Shown here in pieces: positions 1 to 12,200 of a stretch of 64,000 nucleotides of DNA. Source of the DNA: Onthophagus taurus (taxonomy: Eukaryota > Arthropoda > Insecta > Coleoptera > Scarabaeidae); the NCBI RefSeq assembly GCF_036711975.1, contig NC_091976.1, positions 33,852,001 to 33,916,000 on the forward strand, read 5' to 3'. Under the pieces are notes generated by a model. That model saw only the letters and a list, made by a program, of their open reading frames with translations. It made no database searches and was not told the DNA's origin. Made by a program: the position numbers and the translations under genes. Numbering within the stretch: position 1 is the stretch's first letter; every line of letters begins with the position of its first letter.

Positions 1-144
1 AACATGCACCAGCAATGCAACTTTCAAAGCGGATTTGGGTACGACGGGGGTGGATGGGGTTGCAGTTACGCCCGGGGTCCCTTATCTTCTGGATCCAGGA
101 TTGCCCAATCCGCTCAGGAAACTTACTCAACGGTTCGTAATTAA
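1..144 (+). CDS. possible partial coding exon at left edge
   Basis: The first 140 bases are much more GC-rich than what follows and stay open on the plus strand from the window edge to a TAA at 142-144. The reading is rich in Gly, Ser and Gln and ends in AQETYSTVRN. A second plus frame is also open to about base 160, so the frame is not certain. A possible splice donor (GTAATT) starts at 137. If used, its phase fits a 30-base stretch at 576-605 that has a strong acceptor and a GTAAGT donor. I do not recognise the protein. It could be the 3' end of a gene lying mostly to the left, or a non-coding GC-rich segment. Confidence 0.25.
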   Translation, partial: NMHQQCNFQSGFGYDGGGWGCSYARGPLSSGSRIAQSAQETYSTVRN

Positions 145-598
145 ATTCGAAATATAAGCTAGCAATTTGCATCGGTAATAATCTGCTTTGGGAACGTAAC
201 ATTAAATCGCCATTACCAATTTGGGACCCTTTGTGCTATTTATAGCTCGTTATCTCTAACGTGTCAACTCCCACCATTGAACGTGCGCTGAAAAGACCCC
301 TCTATCTATCAATTAAACCTACTCTACGCTTGAGGGACACCTGTTCCGAATTTTTTGTAAAATTATCTGAATAAAATTTGCGAGGAATCGTATCTCCCTC
401 AAATATCGATCTAGTTCGCGAACAACGAACAGCAATAAAAGGTTAAGTGTTCTCGCAACTACTTCAGTCTTTTTACAGCTCAACGGGGTTACAACCGTTC
501 ATCGGTTACTGAAAGAATAACTCTTACCACGTTTTATTATGCACATAATCTATTTTTTTTTTCTTTTTGTTGCAGGTACGTACACAATAGCGGTGTTA
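145..598. other. intergenic, no gene seen
   Basis: AT-rich sequence without a supported gene. It contains a long pyrimidine tract followed by a CAG at 551-575, which would serve as a plus-strand splice acceptor. Confidence 0.5.
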
Positions 599-2196
599 TT
601 AAAGCGTAAGTATAAAGTGCGAATAAGGGCAGTTCACTAACCCCTATAACCGAGATTATTAGAAATCCCTGAAAATGTGCATAAATTCGCCGGATTACAA
701 CGCGGCGTAATTAAAAGTTTTGAAAAGATTTTAAATATTTGCCACCATAATTCGAGTTCGTTGGAATTTCAGAAATTACGGCCGTTATTTCAGCGGAAAT
801 CTTGGAATTTCTCAACTAAAATCCGTTTGATGTCGCTTATTTCAAGTTGATATTCATGTTTCGAAGGACCATAAAATAAGAACCGGATCCACGAACTATC
901 TAAAAATTGCAAAAACAAACTAAATAATTTTTGTAATTTTAACTTACAGCCATAAATGTCTCCAATGACAAAAACGTAAATTTCCCCGCAGACATTTTTA
1001 TGGGGCGTTGAGCTCTCATCATCATTAATAATAAAGACTTTTGGCTAGAAGTGCTTACATTAATCCAATCCGATTCAAAAGCGGCATCGATTATTTCATT
1101 ACTAACCAGCATCACCTCATTTCCATGCCAGCAATAAATCAAGATTTGATACAACATCAAGAAAAGGTAACAAATCATACTGAAGAATCTAAAAGAACCC
1201 AATTCATACTACAAAAAAAATTAACTTAATAAATCTTATTTGACCCACCAAAGATAATTGAAACAACTGAAAACAAATCAAAAAGAGACTCCCCAAAAAC
1301 TGTATCAACATCAACAAACTAAAAGTTATTTCAGCACCATCAGCTAACTCAATAATCGCGTGATGATGTTTTATGCAATCACAAATACAGATATCGACAT
1401 ATTTTTGAAGGACGTGATTATTACTTTCGATTTGTTCAAATCCATCTTTTTGCATTAAATACACGCCTCTCTCAAAATAAGTTTTTAAACAATTCTTTAA
1501 TATTAAAAATTGCGCCTTAATATGCGATAAAATCCCGCAAATTAACGCATCAATTGCGCCGATTATAAACCCGAAGAAGCAGGCGCTTATCACTTGGTAA
1601 CTCACCCCCAATTCGTAATAAGGAGAATCTATCGGTTCAAATGGCAACCAACATGAATACGGTAAAGTTCTTATTAATTTCGGAAAGGTCGAATTTGTTT
1701 TTTCGTCGAAATAATTTTCGTATCTTCCCTTATCCAAAATGGCGTATAAAGCTCTTTGCCCCACAATTAAAATGACAAAAACGTGAAAAAAAGAACCTTG
1801 TAGATTGCACGTTTTTGTTGCGTTCGAAATGATCGTTTGTTCTTGAGGGCCACTTCTTAAAGGATTTGGTTTGAATACACCTTCGTTAAGATTTTTGCAG
1901 AATTTGTCGATGCTTTTTCGGAAGATTAACACAATCGATAGTTTGGAAATTCCCAAAATATGACTGGTTAAATAACTCATTGTAAACGTTGAAGTTTCTA
2001 AATTTTCCCAAGTTTGTAATAAATCAACTATTTCTGTTATTGCGTAAATATAAAAAAAGAGTGCTATCACCATTATCGCGTAAGTTTTGTAGATGATTTC
2101 AATGAAGGGGTTTTGAAAATCTTCGATTGATATACCAAAAATTTTTAAGACATCGTAATGGAATTTGAAGTAATTTTTTGGTTTCGAGTGATTCAT
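599..2196 (-). CDS. insect odorant receptor (7tm_6 family), three exons
   Basis: Predicted ligand-gated odorant receptor subunit of olfactory neuron membranes, working with the co-receptor Orco. Exons read on the minus strand: 2196-1249, 1208-948 and 643-599, giving about 417 residues, normal for the family. Exon 1 begins with an intracellular MNHSKPKNYF stretch and holds several hydrophobic segments. Exon 2 carries the family C-terminal signature with FFSMICYLFLMLYQ, YCWHGNEV and SLETFMA. Intron 1 is only 40 bases (1209-1248, GTGGGT...TGTAG), and both its borders are phase 0. The short last exon supplies YSHFILTL, matching the usual I-V-K-x-x-Y-S-Y-F-x-x-L ending. That exon is inferred from phase, acceptor and this match. 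The first two exons are secure. No frameshift or internal stop is seen. The exact subfamily cannot be told here. Confidence 0.85.
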
Positions 2197-2258
2197 TTTT
2201 GAGGTGTTACGAGAATAAACGTGTTGGGGCGCTAAAAATGGTTCTTATAGGTTGTTAA

Positions 2259-2267
2259 ATTATATAG
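2259..2267 (-). promoter_or_regulatory. possible TATA box of the odorant receptor
   Basis: On the minus strand CCTATATAA lies about 65 bases before the receptor start codon at 2196. The spacing would leave a short 5' leader. It is a sequence match only. Confidence 0.3.
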
Positions 2268-2347
2268 GATTTATTATTTATTATTGGTGGAAAAACGCAC
2301 CAGAAAAAGTGGATTAAGAAAAGTTGTATTCAAGACCTATAATTGGG

Positions 2348-5300
2348 GATGTATTACGAAGTTTTTGTTTGGAATATTCTTAATAATCTCATATTACCAA
2401 ATTTATTATTTATTTTTTAATAAAGATATGTAGATTTGTTAGGTAAAAGAGTTCCACGATTGACCTCGGCTTATTTTAAGACAGGCGCTCTGTAATTAAC
2501 GTCACATCAATCCAAATCTGTTAACACAAAGTTGAGCCTCGGCTTAACTTAAGGCAGAAAATCAAGTCAAGGTCACAAGTTTCGACCGCAAGCGACTTCG
2601 GCTTAATTTATGTGAAAGGATCAAGTTGAGGTCGCTATCCTCGGCCACAAGCAATCTCTGCTTAATTTATAGCAAAGGATCAAGTCGACGTTACTAGTTA
2701 AGTTAAGACAGAAGATCTGTGACTTCACCTGATTAAGCCGAGGTTGCTTGCGGCCGAGGTTCAGCATTGCGACGACTAGGTTTGGGTTGATATGCCGTTG
2801 ATTGCAGAGCCTCGGCCGCTAACAACCTCGTCGTAATCAAGTGTAGTCTAAAAGAACTCTACCCTAGGTTACGCCAAGGTTCAGCAATATGTTGACCAGA
2901 TTTGGGTGGATAAAATGTTATTTACAGAGTCTCGGTTTACCTGGTTGCCGAGGTCGCTTGCGGCTGAGGCTCATTATTGTGTTGTATTACGTGTTGTATT
3001 ATTATTGATGTATTACGAAGTTTTTGTTTGGAATATTCTTAATAATCTCATATTACCAAATTTATTATTTATTTTTTAATAAAGATATGTAGATCTGTTA
3101 GGTAAAAGAGTTCCACGATTGACCTCGGCTTATTTTAAGACAGGTGCTCTGTAATTAACGTCACATCAATCGAAATCTGTTAACACAAAGTTGAGCCTCG
3201 GCTTAACTTAAGGCAGAAAATCAAGTCAATGTCACAAGTTTCGACCGCAAGCGACTTCGGCTTAATTTATGCCAAAGGATCAAGTTGAGGTCGCTATCCT
3301 CGGCCACAAGCAATCTCTGCTTAATTTATAGCAAAGGATCAAGTCGAGGTTACTAGTTAAGTTAAGACAGAAGATCTGTGACTTCACCTGATTAAGTCGA
3401 GGTTGCTTGCGGCCGAGGTTCAGCATTGCGACGACTAGGTTTGGGTTGATTGCAGAGCCTCGGCCGCTAACAACCTCGTCGTAATCAAGTGTAGTCTAAA
3501 AAAACTCTACCCTAGGTTACGCCAAGGTTCAGCAATATGTTGACCAGATTTGGGTGGATAAAATGTTATTTACAGAGTCTCGGTTTACCTGGTTGCCGAG
3601 GTCGCTTGCGGCTGAGGCTCATTATTGTGTTGTATTATTATTGATGTATTACGAAGTTTTTGTTTGGAATATTCTTAATAATCTCATATTACCAAATTTA
3701 TTATTTATTTTTTAATAAAGATATGTAGATCTGTTAGGTAAAAGAGTTCCACGATTGACCTCGGCTTATTTTAAGACAGGCGCTCTGTAATTAACGTCAC
3801 ATCAATCCAAATCTGTTAACACAAAGTTGAGCCTCGGCTTAACTTAAGGCAGAAAATCAAGTCAAGGTCACAAGTTTCGACCGCAAGCGACTTCGGCTTA
3901 ATTTATGTGAAAGGATCAAGTTGAGGTCGCTATCCTCGGCCACAAGCAATCTCTGCTTAATTTATAGCAAAGGATCAAGTCGACGTTACTAGTTAAGTTA
4001 AGACAGAAGATCTGTGACTTCACCTGATTAAGCCGAGGTTGCTTGCGGCCGAGGTTCAGCATTGCGACGACTAGGTTTGGGTTGATATGCCGTTGATTGC
4101 AGAGCCTCGGCCGCTAACAACCTCGTCGTAATCAAGTGTAGTCTAAAAGAACTCTACCCTAGGTTACGCCAAGGTTCAGCAATATGTTGACCAGATTTGG
4201 GTGGATAAAATGTTATTTACAGAGTCTCGGTTTACCTGGTTGCCGAGGTCGCTTGCGGCTGAGGCTCATTATTGTGTTGTATTACGTGTTGTATTATTAT
4301 TGATGTATTACGAAGTTTTTGTTTGGAATATTCTTAATAATCTCATATTACCAAATTTATTATTTATTTTTTAGTAAAGATATGTAGATTTGTTAGGTAA
4401 AAGAGTTCCACGATTGACCTCGGCTTATTTTAAGACAGGCGCTCTGTAATTAACGTCACATCAATCCAAATCTGTTAACACAAAGTTGAGCCTCGGCTTA
4501 ACTTAAGGCAGAAAATCAAGTCAATGTCACAAGTTTCGACCGCAAGCGACTTCGGCTTAATTTATGCCAAAGGATCAAGTTGAGGTGGCTATCCTCGGCC
4601 ACAAGCAACCTCTGCTTAATTTATAGCAAAGGATCAAGTCGAGGTTACTAGTTAAGTTAAGACAGAAGATCTGTGACTTCACCTGATTAAGCCGAGGTTG
4701 CTTGCGGTCGAGGTTCAGCATTGCGATGACTAGGTTTGGGTTGATATGCCGTTGATTGCAGAGCCTCGGCAGCTAACAACCTCGTCGTAATCAAGTGTAG
4801 TCTAAAAAAACTCTACCCTAGGTTACGCCAAGGTTCAGGAATATGTTGACCAGATTTGGGTGGATAAAATGTTATTTACACAGTCTCGGTTTACCTGGTT
4901 GCCGAGGTCGCTTGCGGCTGAGGCTCATTATTGTGTTGTATTACGTGTTGTATTATTATTGATATATTACGAAGTTTTTGTTTGGAATATTCTTAATAAT
5001 CTCATATTACCAAATTTATTATTTATTTTTTAATAAAGATATGTAGATCTGTTAGGTAAAAGAGTTCCACGATTGACCTCGGCTTATTTTAAGACAGGCG
5101 CTCTGCAATTAACGTCACATCAATCCAAATCTGTTAACACAAAGTTGAGCCTCGGCTTAACTTAAGGCAGAAAATCAAGTCAAGGTCACAAGTCTCGACC
5201 GCAAGCAATTTCGGCTTAATTTATGTCAAAGGATCAAGTTGAAGTCGCTATCCTCGGCCACAAGCAACCTCTGCTTAATTTATAGCAAAGGATCAAGTCG

Positions 5301-5560
5301 AGGTTACTAGTTAAGACAGAAGATCTGTGACTTCACCTGATTAAGCCGAGGTTGCTTGGGGCCGAGGTTCAGCATTGCGACGACTAAGTTTGGGTTGATT
5401 GCAGAGCCTCCGCCGCAAACGAAAAAGACTCTACCCTAGGTTACGCCAAGGTTCAGCAATATGTTGACCAGATTTGGGTGGATAAAATGTTATTTACAGA
5501 GTCTCGGGTTACCTGGTTGCCGAGGTCGCTTGCGGCTGAGGCTCATTATTATGTTGATCA
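2348..5560. repeat. tandem repeat, five copies of about 636-659 bp
   Basis: Copies start at 2348, 3007, 3643, 4302 and 4961, each at the phrase GATGTATTACGAAG (GATATATTACGAAG in the last), and end near 5560 after TGCGGCTGAGGCTCATTATT. Copies are nearly identical. Length differences come from a few short deletions, for example loss of GATATGCCGTT in copy 2. Inside each unit, short GC-rich words such as GCCTCGGC, GCCGAGG and CGCAAGCGACTTCGG recur in both orientations, so each unit can fold on itself. The last copy is more divergent than the rest. No open reading frame of note. Confidence 0.95.
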
Positions 5561-6199
5561 AGTTTAATGTCGTGAAGTCATATCGTCGTCTGTGTAGCAA
5601 ATCCACTTTATAATACCCCATTTTTAGTTCTGTGACCTTTTCTATGATCTTGTCTATTATTGGATTAAATAAGAAAGGAGTCATATTTCCCTAGATATTT
5701 CGTTCTTTTAACTTTGATTTTGTAACAAAGTCACATTTTTGTAAGTTGATTTTAAACATTGCTGAATTTAATCCACTTTAATTAACTTCAATAAATGTTT
5801 TGAAGTGAAGAGAAAAAAGTTATTTCATCCGTCCGTTGGATAAAGTTGAAAGGAGAACATTTAATCTTTTAAATTTAACCCCATTCGGGATTAAAAGTTG
5901 TTTTTACCAATGTTTTCGAGGGCCATTTCAATTTGGTGGTACCTTTTCATTCATATTATGACGAAAATTAGCAATTTCGTGTCAATGCACTTCCGAGTAA
6001 GATAACTTATAGATGTAAGTGAGGTCAGAAATAATTAACTTGTAGAGTTTATAGCGATCTCCTAAAATACCATAACCATGTTTATAAGTTGCGGGGACGA
6101 GACGAATACGAGATGGCGCTATTTTTGGTTTTGTCGCAACGTTTCTCACATATGGCATATGCAGTCTGAGTTGGGCGTCCAACGCTCGAAGATCGTCAT
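5561..6199. other. intergenic region upstream of liprin-beta
   Basis: AT-rich, with no supported gene. The part from about 6080 is less AT-rich and probably includes the promoter and 5' leader of the gene starting at 6272. An open minus-strand frame at 5982-6218 has no recognisable content and is taken as chance. Confidence 0.5.
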
Positions 6200-6229
6200 G
6201 ATAACCGTCGATGACCACCGACGGTTATC
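6200..6229. promoter_or_regulatory. 11-bp perfect inverted repeat in liprin-beta 5' leader
   Basis: GATAACCGTCG at 6200-6210 and its exact reverse complement CGACGGTTATC at 6219-6229, with an 8-base spacer, end 42 bases before the start codon. It could be an operator-like dimer site or an RNA hairpin in the leader. Function is not shown. Confidence 0.35.
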
Positions 6230-6271
6230 TTTAATTTATCTTCAACGATGAGTGGTGATTAATAATCTACT

Positions 6272-9200
6272 ATGAGAGATTTAAAAGAAATAAAGAGTGG
6301 TTCGCTGGTGGCAACCGCGATAGCTATGCTGGAGAAGAGTAACCAGCGGCGAGAATCTGGTGCTTTTGGGAAGACTAGAGGTTTTCCCGAGGGAAAGGAC
6401 GTCGACGTTCGGAGGAAGCAGCGTCCCGACGGGCCGGCTAAAAATATTCGCCAGGCGTCTCAACGTCGGCGATCGGCGGGGGCTGCGGTAAAGTCCAAAG
6501 AGACGCCGTTCAAAGTGGATCTGCCGGAAGACGTCTTCGAACTGGCCGTTAAAGATTTCGACTTGACCGCTTTAGATGTGCAAAGGTTTGCCTCGAAAAG
6601 GGCGTTCGAATCGGTCGAAGATGATGAAATTTCCGACGATGAAGACGAAGATAGTGACGATCAAGACGTTGTGAGCAGTGATAGTGAATCCAACGGTGGA
6701 CTGGAAACTATCACCGAAGAGGATAGAGTTACCACAACCACCGCCAATAGTAGTTTCAGGTCGACGGAAGGTATCACAAACGTTTTTTTGAATTTCCTCC
6801 CTCTCTCTACACAAAAGCTCTCATTTGCGTTTATTCAGGAGGTGCATTCACGCCCTCTTCCGAGTTGCGCTAGTGCCCTGTATACGTGTCAGAGGTGAAC
6901 GAATCCTAAATGAACCGCGGCTTTTAAAGATGCACAATTAACCCACTCGAAATACGAAGTACTTCATACTAAATTCACAAATTAACCATTTATTTTTTTA
7001 TTTTAACTTACATTTCTTTTCAAACTCACATTTAAAAGCATAAACGGCGTATCTCAATTGGTTTCAATTGAAGAACCTGACGTCATTATAAACGTGTTTT
7101 TGCGGCCACGAAGGAAGTATGAAATCTTTGAGAAGATACCATAAAATCTTTAAAATAGATTTCAATTAGTAAATAATTTAGAACCCTCTTTCAGGGTGTT
7201 TACTTCAGGTGCACCCCTTCAAAAACCAACAAACTTGTGGTTTAAACATTCTACGAAAGTGTTTACGTCAAAGATATACAACTTTTAAATAACTTACTCC
7301 GTGTAAAACGGTAAAACGTTGTTTATTTTACTAACATAAGATGGAATCTTTCAACCAAAAATATCTAATTATTTCTTTTTTCGATTCCGTTTCTATCTCT
7401 AAAACGATATTAACTCCTAATGGACACTAAAACTTGAGTCAATTGTCCATAGTTAAACCAATTAAGCCGAAATTAATTTTCGAAACGAACCGACCGAATT
7501 CGTGCCTGCTCTAGTAAATTGGCAGGAGGCCAATTCGACCCCGAAATAAACGTCTAGTTTCCCGGTTTTCGTCTAGAAGCGCATTTCTGAAATGGTCTGC
7601 GTCGCGTCGTTGTAGTGGTCAACCTGTGCGAGCATGAGTTACAAAAACAATATAAACGGAGTAGAACATTCAACGTTTTCGGGTATAAAACTAGGTCTTT
7701 TTTCTTTTATTGCTCGCTTTGTTCTAATTCGAAAATACTTCCTCGTTTACACTACTGACACGATTCTTAAGTCGCTTCTAATCTCCCGAAATAACCGCTC
7801 GAGTTGAACTCAAAGTTCCGCGTTGGCGCCACGTGGCACTTAATGTTTATATTCATATTGACGTTTACTTCATTGCAATAACAATTCGAATAACAGCTTT
7901 AAATTAACAAAGCATTCTTGTGGCGAATCTATAAATTGACCTCGACGTTCCTTAAACGTGAATAACATATTTGATGAAAATTTAGTTTGTATCGATTTAA
8001 GAAAACGTTACGGTTTCAATTAATAAAGTAATTTGTGGAAGGTATGCGTGCTTTGATTAAAACCATACGGTCTTTATTAATAAGTGAGATGAGGACAAAG
8101 CGTTCAGTATATTCGTCGATATAAATAGAATGGAGCCTAGAATGTATAATCGAAATTCCAGACTAAATACAATGTTGTATTTAGATAAGTTTGTAGGAAT
8201 ATATTTTAATCGAATTAAAAAATTCGTAAAAGGTTACATTGAGGATGATTTGCTAAGACTCTACAATTAATATCATATTAATCCGAACTTATCAACACTT
8301 GCTTGACTTAGAGCAGACGATAACTTCTGTAGTTAACATGAACAGAAATGACACTGACGTCGATTCATTTGATGTTGGCGGCACTTCGTTTTGTGACCTT
8401 GATTTAAATCCTCCATCTTATCGCGAGTTATCAAAAGTACAGAATCAAGATCCGTTGAGTACACATACTATATAAGGTTATCCAACTCCTAGAGACGTGC
8501 GGCTAAACCAAAATGTTTCTAGGTCTAATGTTAGTTCTAGTGTTGACTGACAAAATTGAGTTGTCTGGTTTCAATATCCCCTAAATCCATTTTTGGGCAA
8601 AAATGAGATATATACGCCATCTGTTAGAAAAAGTTGTTTTCTATAAAATACTCAATGATTTGTATTAAAAAACGCGCGAATCCCTTAAAAATTCAAATCA
8701 AATAGACAGCCGTTAGATATTAAAGAGAGCTACTTTCGATTTATTTTTAATACTTCCTTCAACATCGGCTTTGGATCTCCTAGCACCGATGTTTGCTCTA
8801 AGTGTCTTGAACTCCGGGAAAAAATTAAAAATGAAAAGATTGCATCTATTAAAACAGTGCTAACTACAGAATACCGAATACATAAGCTCAGGGCCAAAGC
8901 ATTTTTTGAACAGCTAAAAGAGAAACGGGACGGCCTTCTGACAATTTCTTTTGATTGTCAGAAAAACTTGGTATTGCCCAAAATACCAGATCAAAGTACC
9001 TATTATTTATATATTTATTGATAATGGCCTTAAGCATATGTGATCAAATCAATTCAAGGCAGAACTCAAGCCGCTGCAACGAGATAATGTACATAAAATC
9101 ACACAACTGGTAGGGCGAGCACGGCATTACGAATAATTTGTTTGAAGTTGTGAGGCGTGACGGCGAATATGTCCAACCCAAGACGGTCCACTGTCCTCTC

Positions 9201-12200
9201 CATGCGAAGTATTGGGGAATTTCTATACGAGTTTCCGGGCAGTCGGCGCATAGAACAGAAAGTCATAGCGCAGCCGACGAGGGGGAACATGCAGATCAAT
9301 GCGTGAAAAAAGATAGAACGAATCACAGCAACCTCTGACCAACCTGAACAGAAAGCAGGCATCACTGCAAGTTCTGCGCTGCTGAAGTGTGGGCATATGA
9401 TACATTTGACAGGCAGATTCGTAATCTGTATAAGGATGCCGGAATTTATGCGAGAGATACTTCAGAAACCTTATCTGAATCCTCTCTATTCTGTTAATGT
9501 ATGCGTCGTACTGAGGGTTCCAAGCTGTACTGCCTATTAACGAAAGCATTGTATAAAGAAATAATAGGTCTAGGGCAGCAAAACGATTCAGAAGAGCGCA
9601 TTACAAATCCCAGCATCCTATTAGCTCTGGCCACCACTGCATCAACGTGTTGATCAAACAGTAGTTTGCTATCTAAAGTAATGCCCAGGTCTTTAATAGT
9701 GTCAACACGATCCAATAAGCATGCTCCGCACCGGTAATCAAATTTAAAGAACTGCTTTTTTTTCGTAAAAGTAACAGTCCGACACTTCGATACTTCGATA
9801 TGTTAATTATAGTAGACAACTGTATATTTACAACTTCACTACTGTAGTGCGGCACTCACATGCTCCGTTAACAAAAGATAATGTTAAAATTTTCACGTGG
9901 ACTGAAGATGAACATGCCAAGGGCGCCAACGAAATCGCAAGCTGCGTCTTTTACACTTTAAACAATAGTAACTTAGAGGGAATAGATACACTTCGATTGC
10001 TCGCCGATGGATGCGGCGGCCAAAATAAAAATACCATTATGATATGTATGTTGTTCAAATGGCTAAGCAGTATAAGCAGTTCTATTAGAACAATCGAGCT
10101 GGTATTCCCAGTGGTTGGGCACTCCTACATTCCACCTGACAGGGTTTTTGCTACTATTGAAAAAGAAATAAGAAAGAAAGAAGAAATTGTAATGCCAGAA
10201 GAATACATAAATATTTTTCAAGAACATGCTACTGTTTTTAAACTTGGAAAAGATGTTACCGATAGTGATTGGAAAGGTGCTGGTCAAAATGTAAGAGATA
10301 TATTATACGACGTGGCAAAAAAAACGCCATCACCATTCGAAGTGAGTTATCTTACCGTTCAGACACCGGAACATTCAAAGGAGTTTTTAGGAAAAACCAA
10401 ACCGCCATGAATACCGCCAAAAGAAATTCCTACCGGAGTGAAACCAAAAGATCTGAAAATGAGAGATATAAATAACTTGTTAAGCAAACATTATGGAAAG
10501 AACTGGAGAGCGGTAGAAAATTTGGCTTATTATAGAGATGTGTTGGGAAAATTTCAGAACAATAATATTCCTGGCGATTCTCGAGAAGACAGTGGGGACG
10601 AAGAGCCTAGTTTATGCGAATCAACCGAAAATATACCTGATGTTACAGTTTAAGAGTTTTTTAAGTACAGTTTTTAAATAACATATCTTTCAAAAAATAA
10701 AGTTTCCTGTTATTAGCTACAAAGAGATTTGATTCACTTTCAATTCATGCCTAATCCATTTTGTTCAGATTCAAATGAGCCTTAATCCACAGTTTGGTAG
10801 CAAACGCAAAAAAACACCATTTTTAAATCCACTTTGTGATTTTTATATCTATTTCAAAAGACGTGCTTATAGAATTTTTGAAACTTCAGTAAGTCTTCTA
10901 ATAACAAATAAATTATGTTTGCCAAAATCATCCCAAAATACTTTTTTGCCGTTTTCTCAAAATCGAAAAATTTGGACTTAAGGGTATTTGAAACCAAACA
11001 ACTCAATTAACTTAATTCTTTCACTCAATGGTTCTAGTAACAGTTCTAGTTTTAATTGTTATGCAGCGCTAGACCAAGAAATACAATCATTCGGGTTTAG
11101 CCGTCTTAACAAAAGTACGGCCAAATCCAACTGTTTCTACTTCTAGGTCTAATGTTAGTTATAGTGACAGTGCAAGTGTAAAACTAGAACTAACACTATA
11201 CCTAGAACTAGAATCATTTGGGTTCAGCCGCACGTCTCTAAAGACGGCTGAACCCAAATGATTCTAGTTTTAGATATAGTGTTAGTTCTACATAGTAACA
11301 GTCCTAGTATAAAACTAGAACTAACACTAGACCTAGAACTAGAAACATTCGGATTTAGCCGTCTTTAGAGACGCATGGCTAAACCCGAAACTTTCTAGTT
11401 CTAGGTCTAGTGTGGGTTCTAGTTTTTATTGTTATGCAGCGCTAGAGCCAGAACTAGAATCATTCGGGTTTAGCCGTCTTAACAAAAGTACGGCTAAATC
11501 CAACTGCTTCTAATTCTAGGTCTAGTGTTAGTTCTACATAGTAACAGTGCAAGTGTAAAACTAGAACTAACGCTATACCTGGAACTAGAATCATTCGGGT
11601 TTAGCCGTCTTTAGACACGCACGGCTAAATCCGAATGTTTCTAGTTCTAGGTATAGTGTTAGATCTACATAGTAACAGTGCTAGTGTAAAACTAGAACTG
11701 ACACTAGACCTAGAACTAGAAAGTTTCGGGTTTATCAGTACGTCTCTAAAGACGGCTAAATCCGAATGTTTCTAGTTCTAGGTCTAGTGTTAGTTCTAGT
11801 TTTAATTGTTATGCAGCGCTAGACCAAGAACTACAATCATTCGGGTTTAGCCGTCTTAACAAAAATACGGCTAAATCCAACTGCTTCTAATTCTAGGTCT
11901 AGTGTTAGTTCTAGTGGCAGTGCAAGTGTAAAACTAGAACTAATACTATACCTAGAACTAGAATCATTCGGGTTTAGCCGTCTTTAGACACGCACGGCTA
12001 AATCCGAATGTTTCTAGTTCTAGGTATAGTGTTAGTTCTACATAGTAACAGTGCTAGTGTAAAACTAGAACTGACACTAGACCTAGAACTAGAAAGTTTC
12101 GGGTTTAGCCGTGCGTCTCTGAAAGACGGCTAAATCCGAATGTTTCTAGTTCTAGGTCTGGTGTTAGTTCGATAATAGTATATTAAAAAACAAGTTTCGT

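Noticed and set aside
5982-6218. Open minus-strand frame of 78 codons just before liprin-beta
   Set aside because: No family features, and it overlaps the likely promoter and leader of the plus-strand gene.
11040-12172. CRISPR-like array because of regular palindromic repeats
   Set aside because: The units are themselves the repeats with no unique spacers, and the DNA is from an animal.
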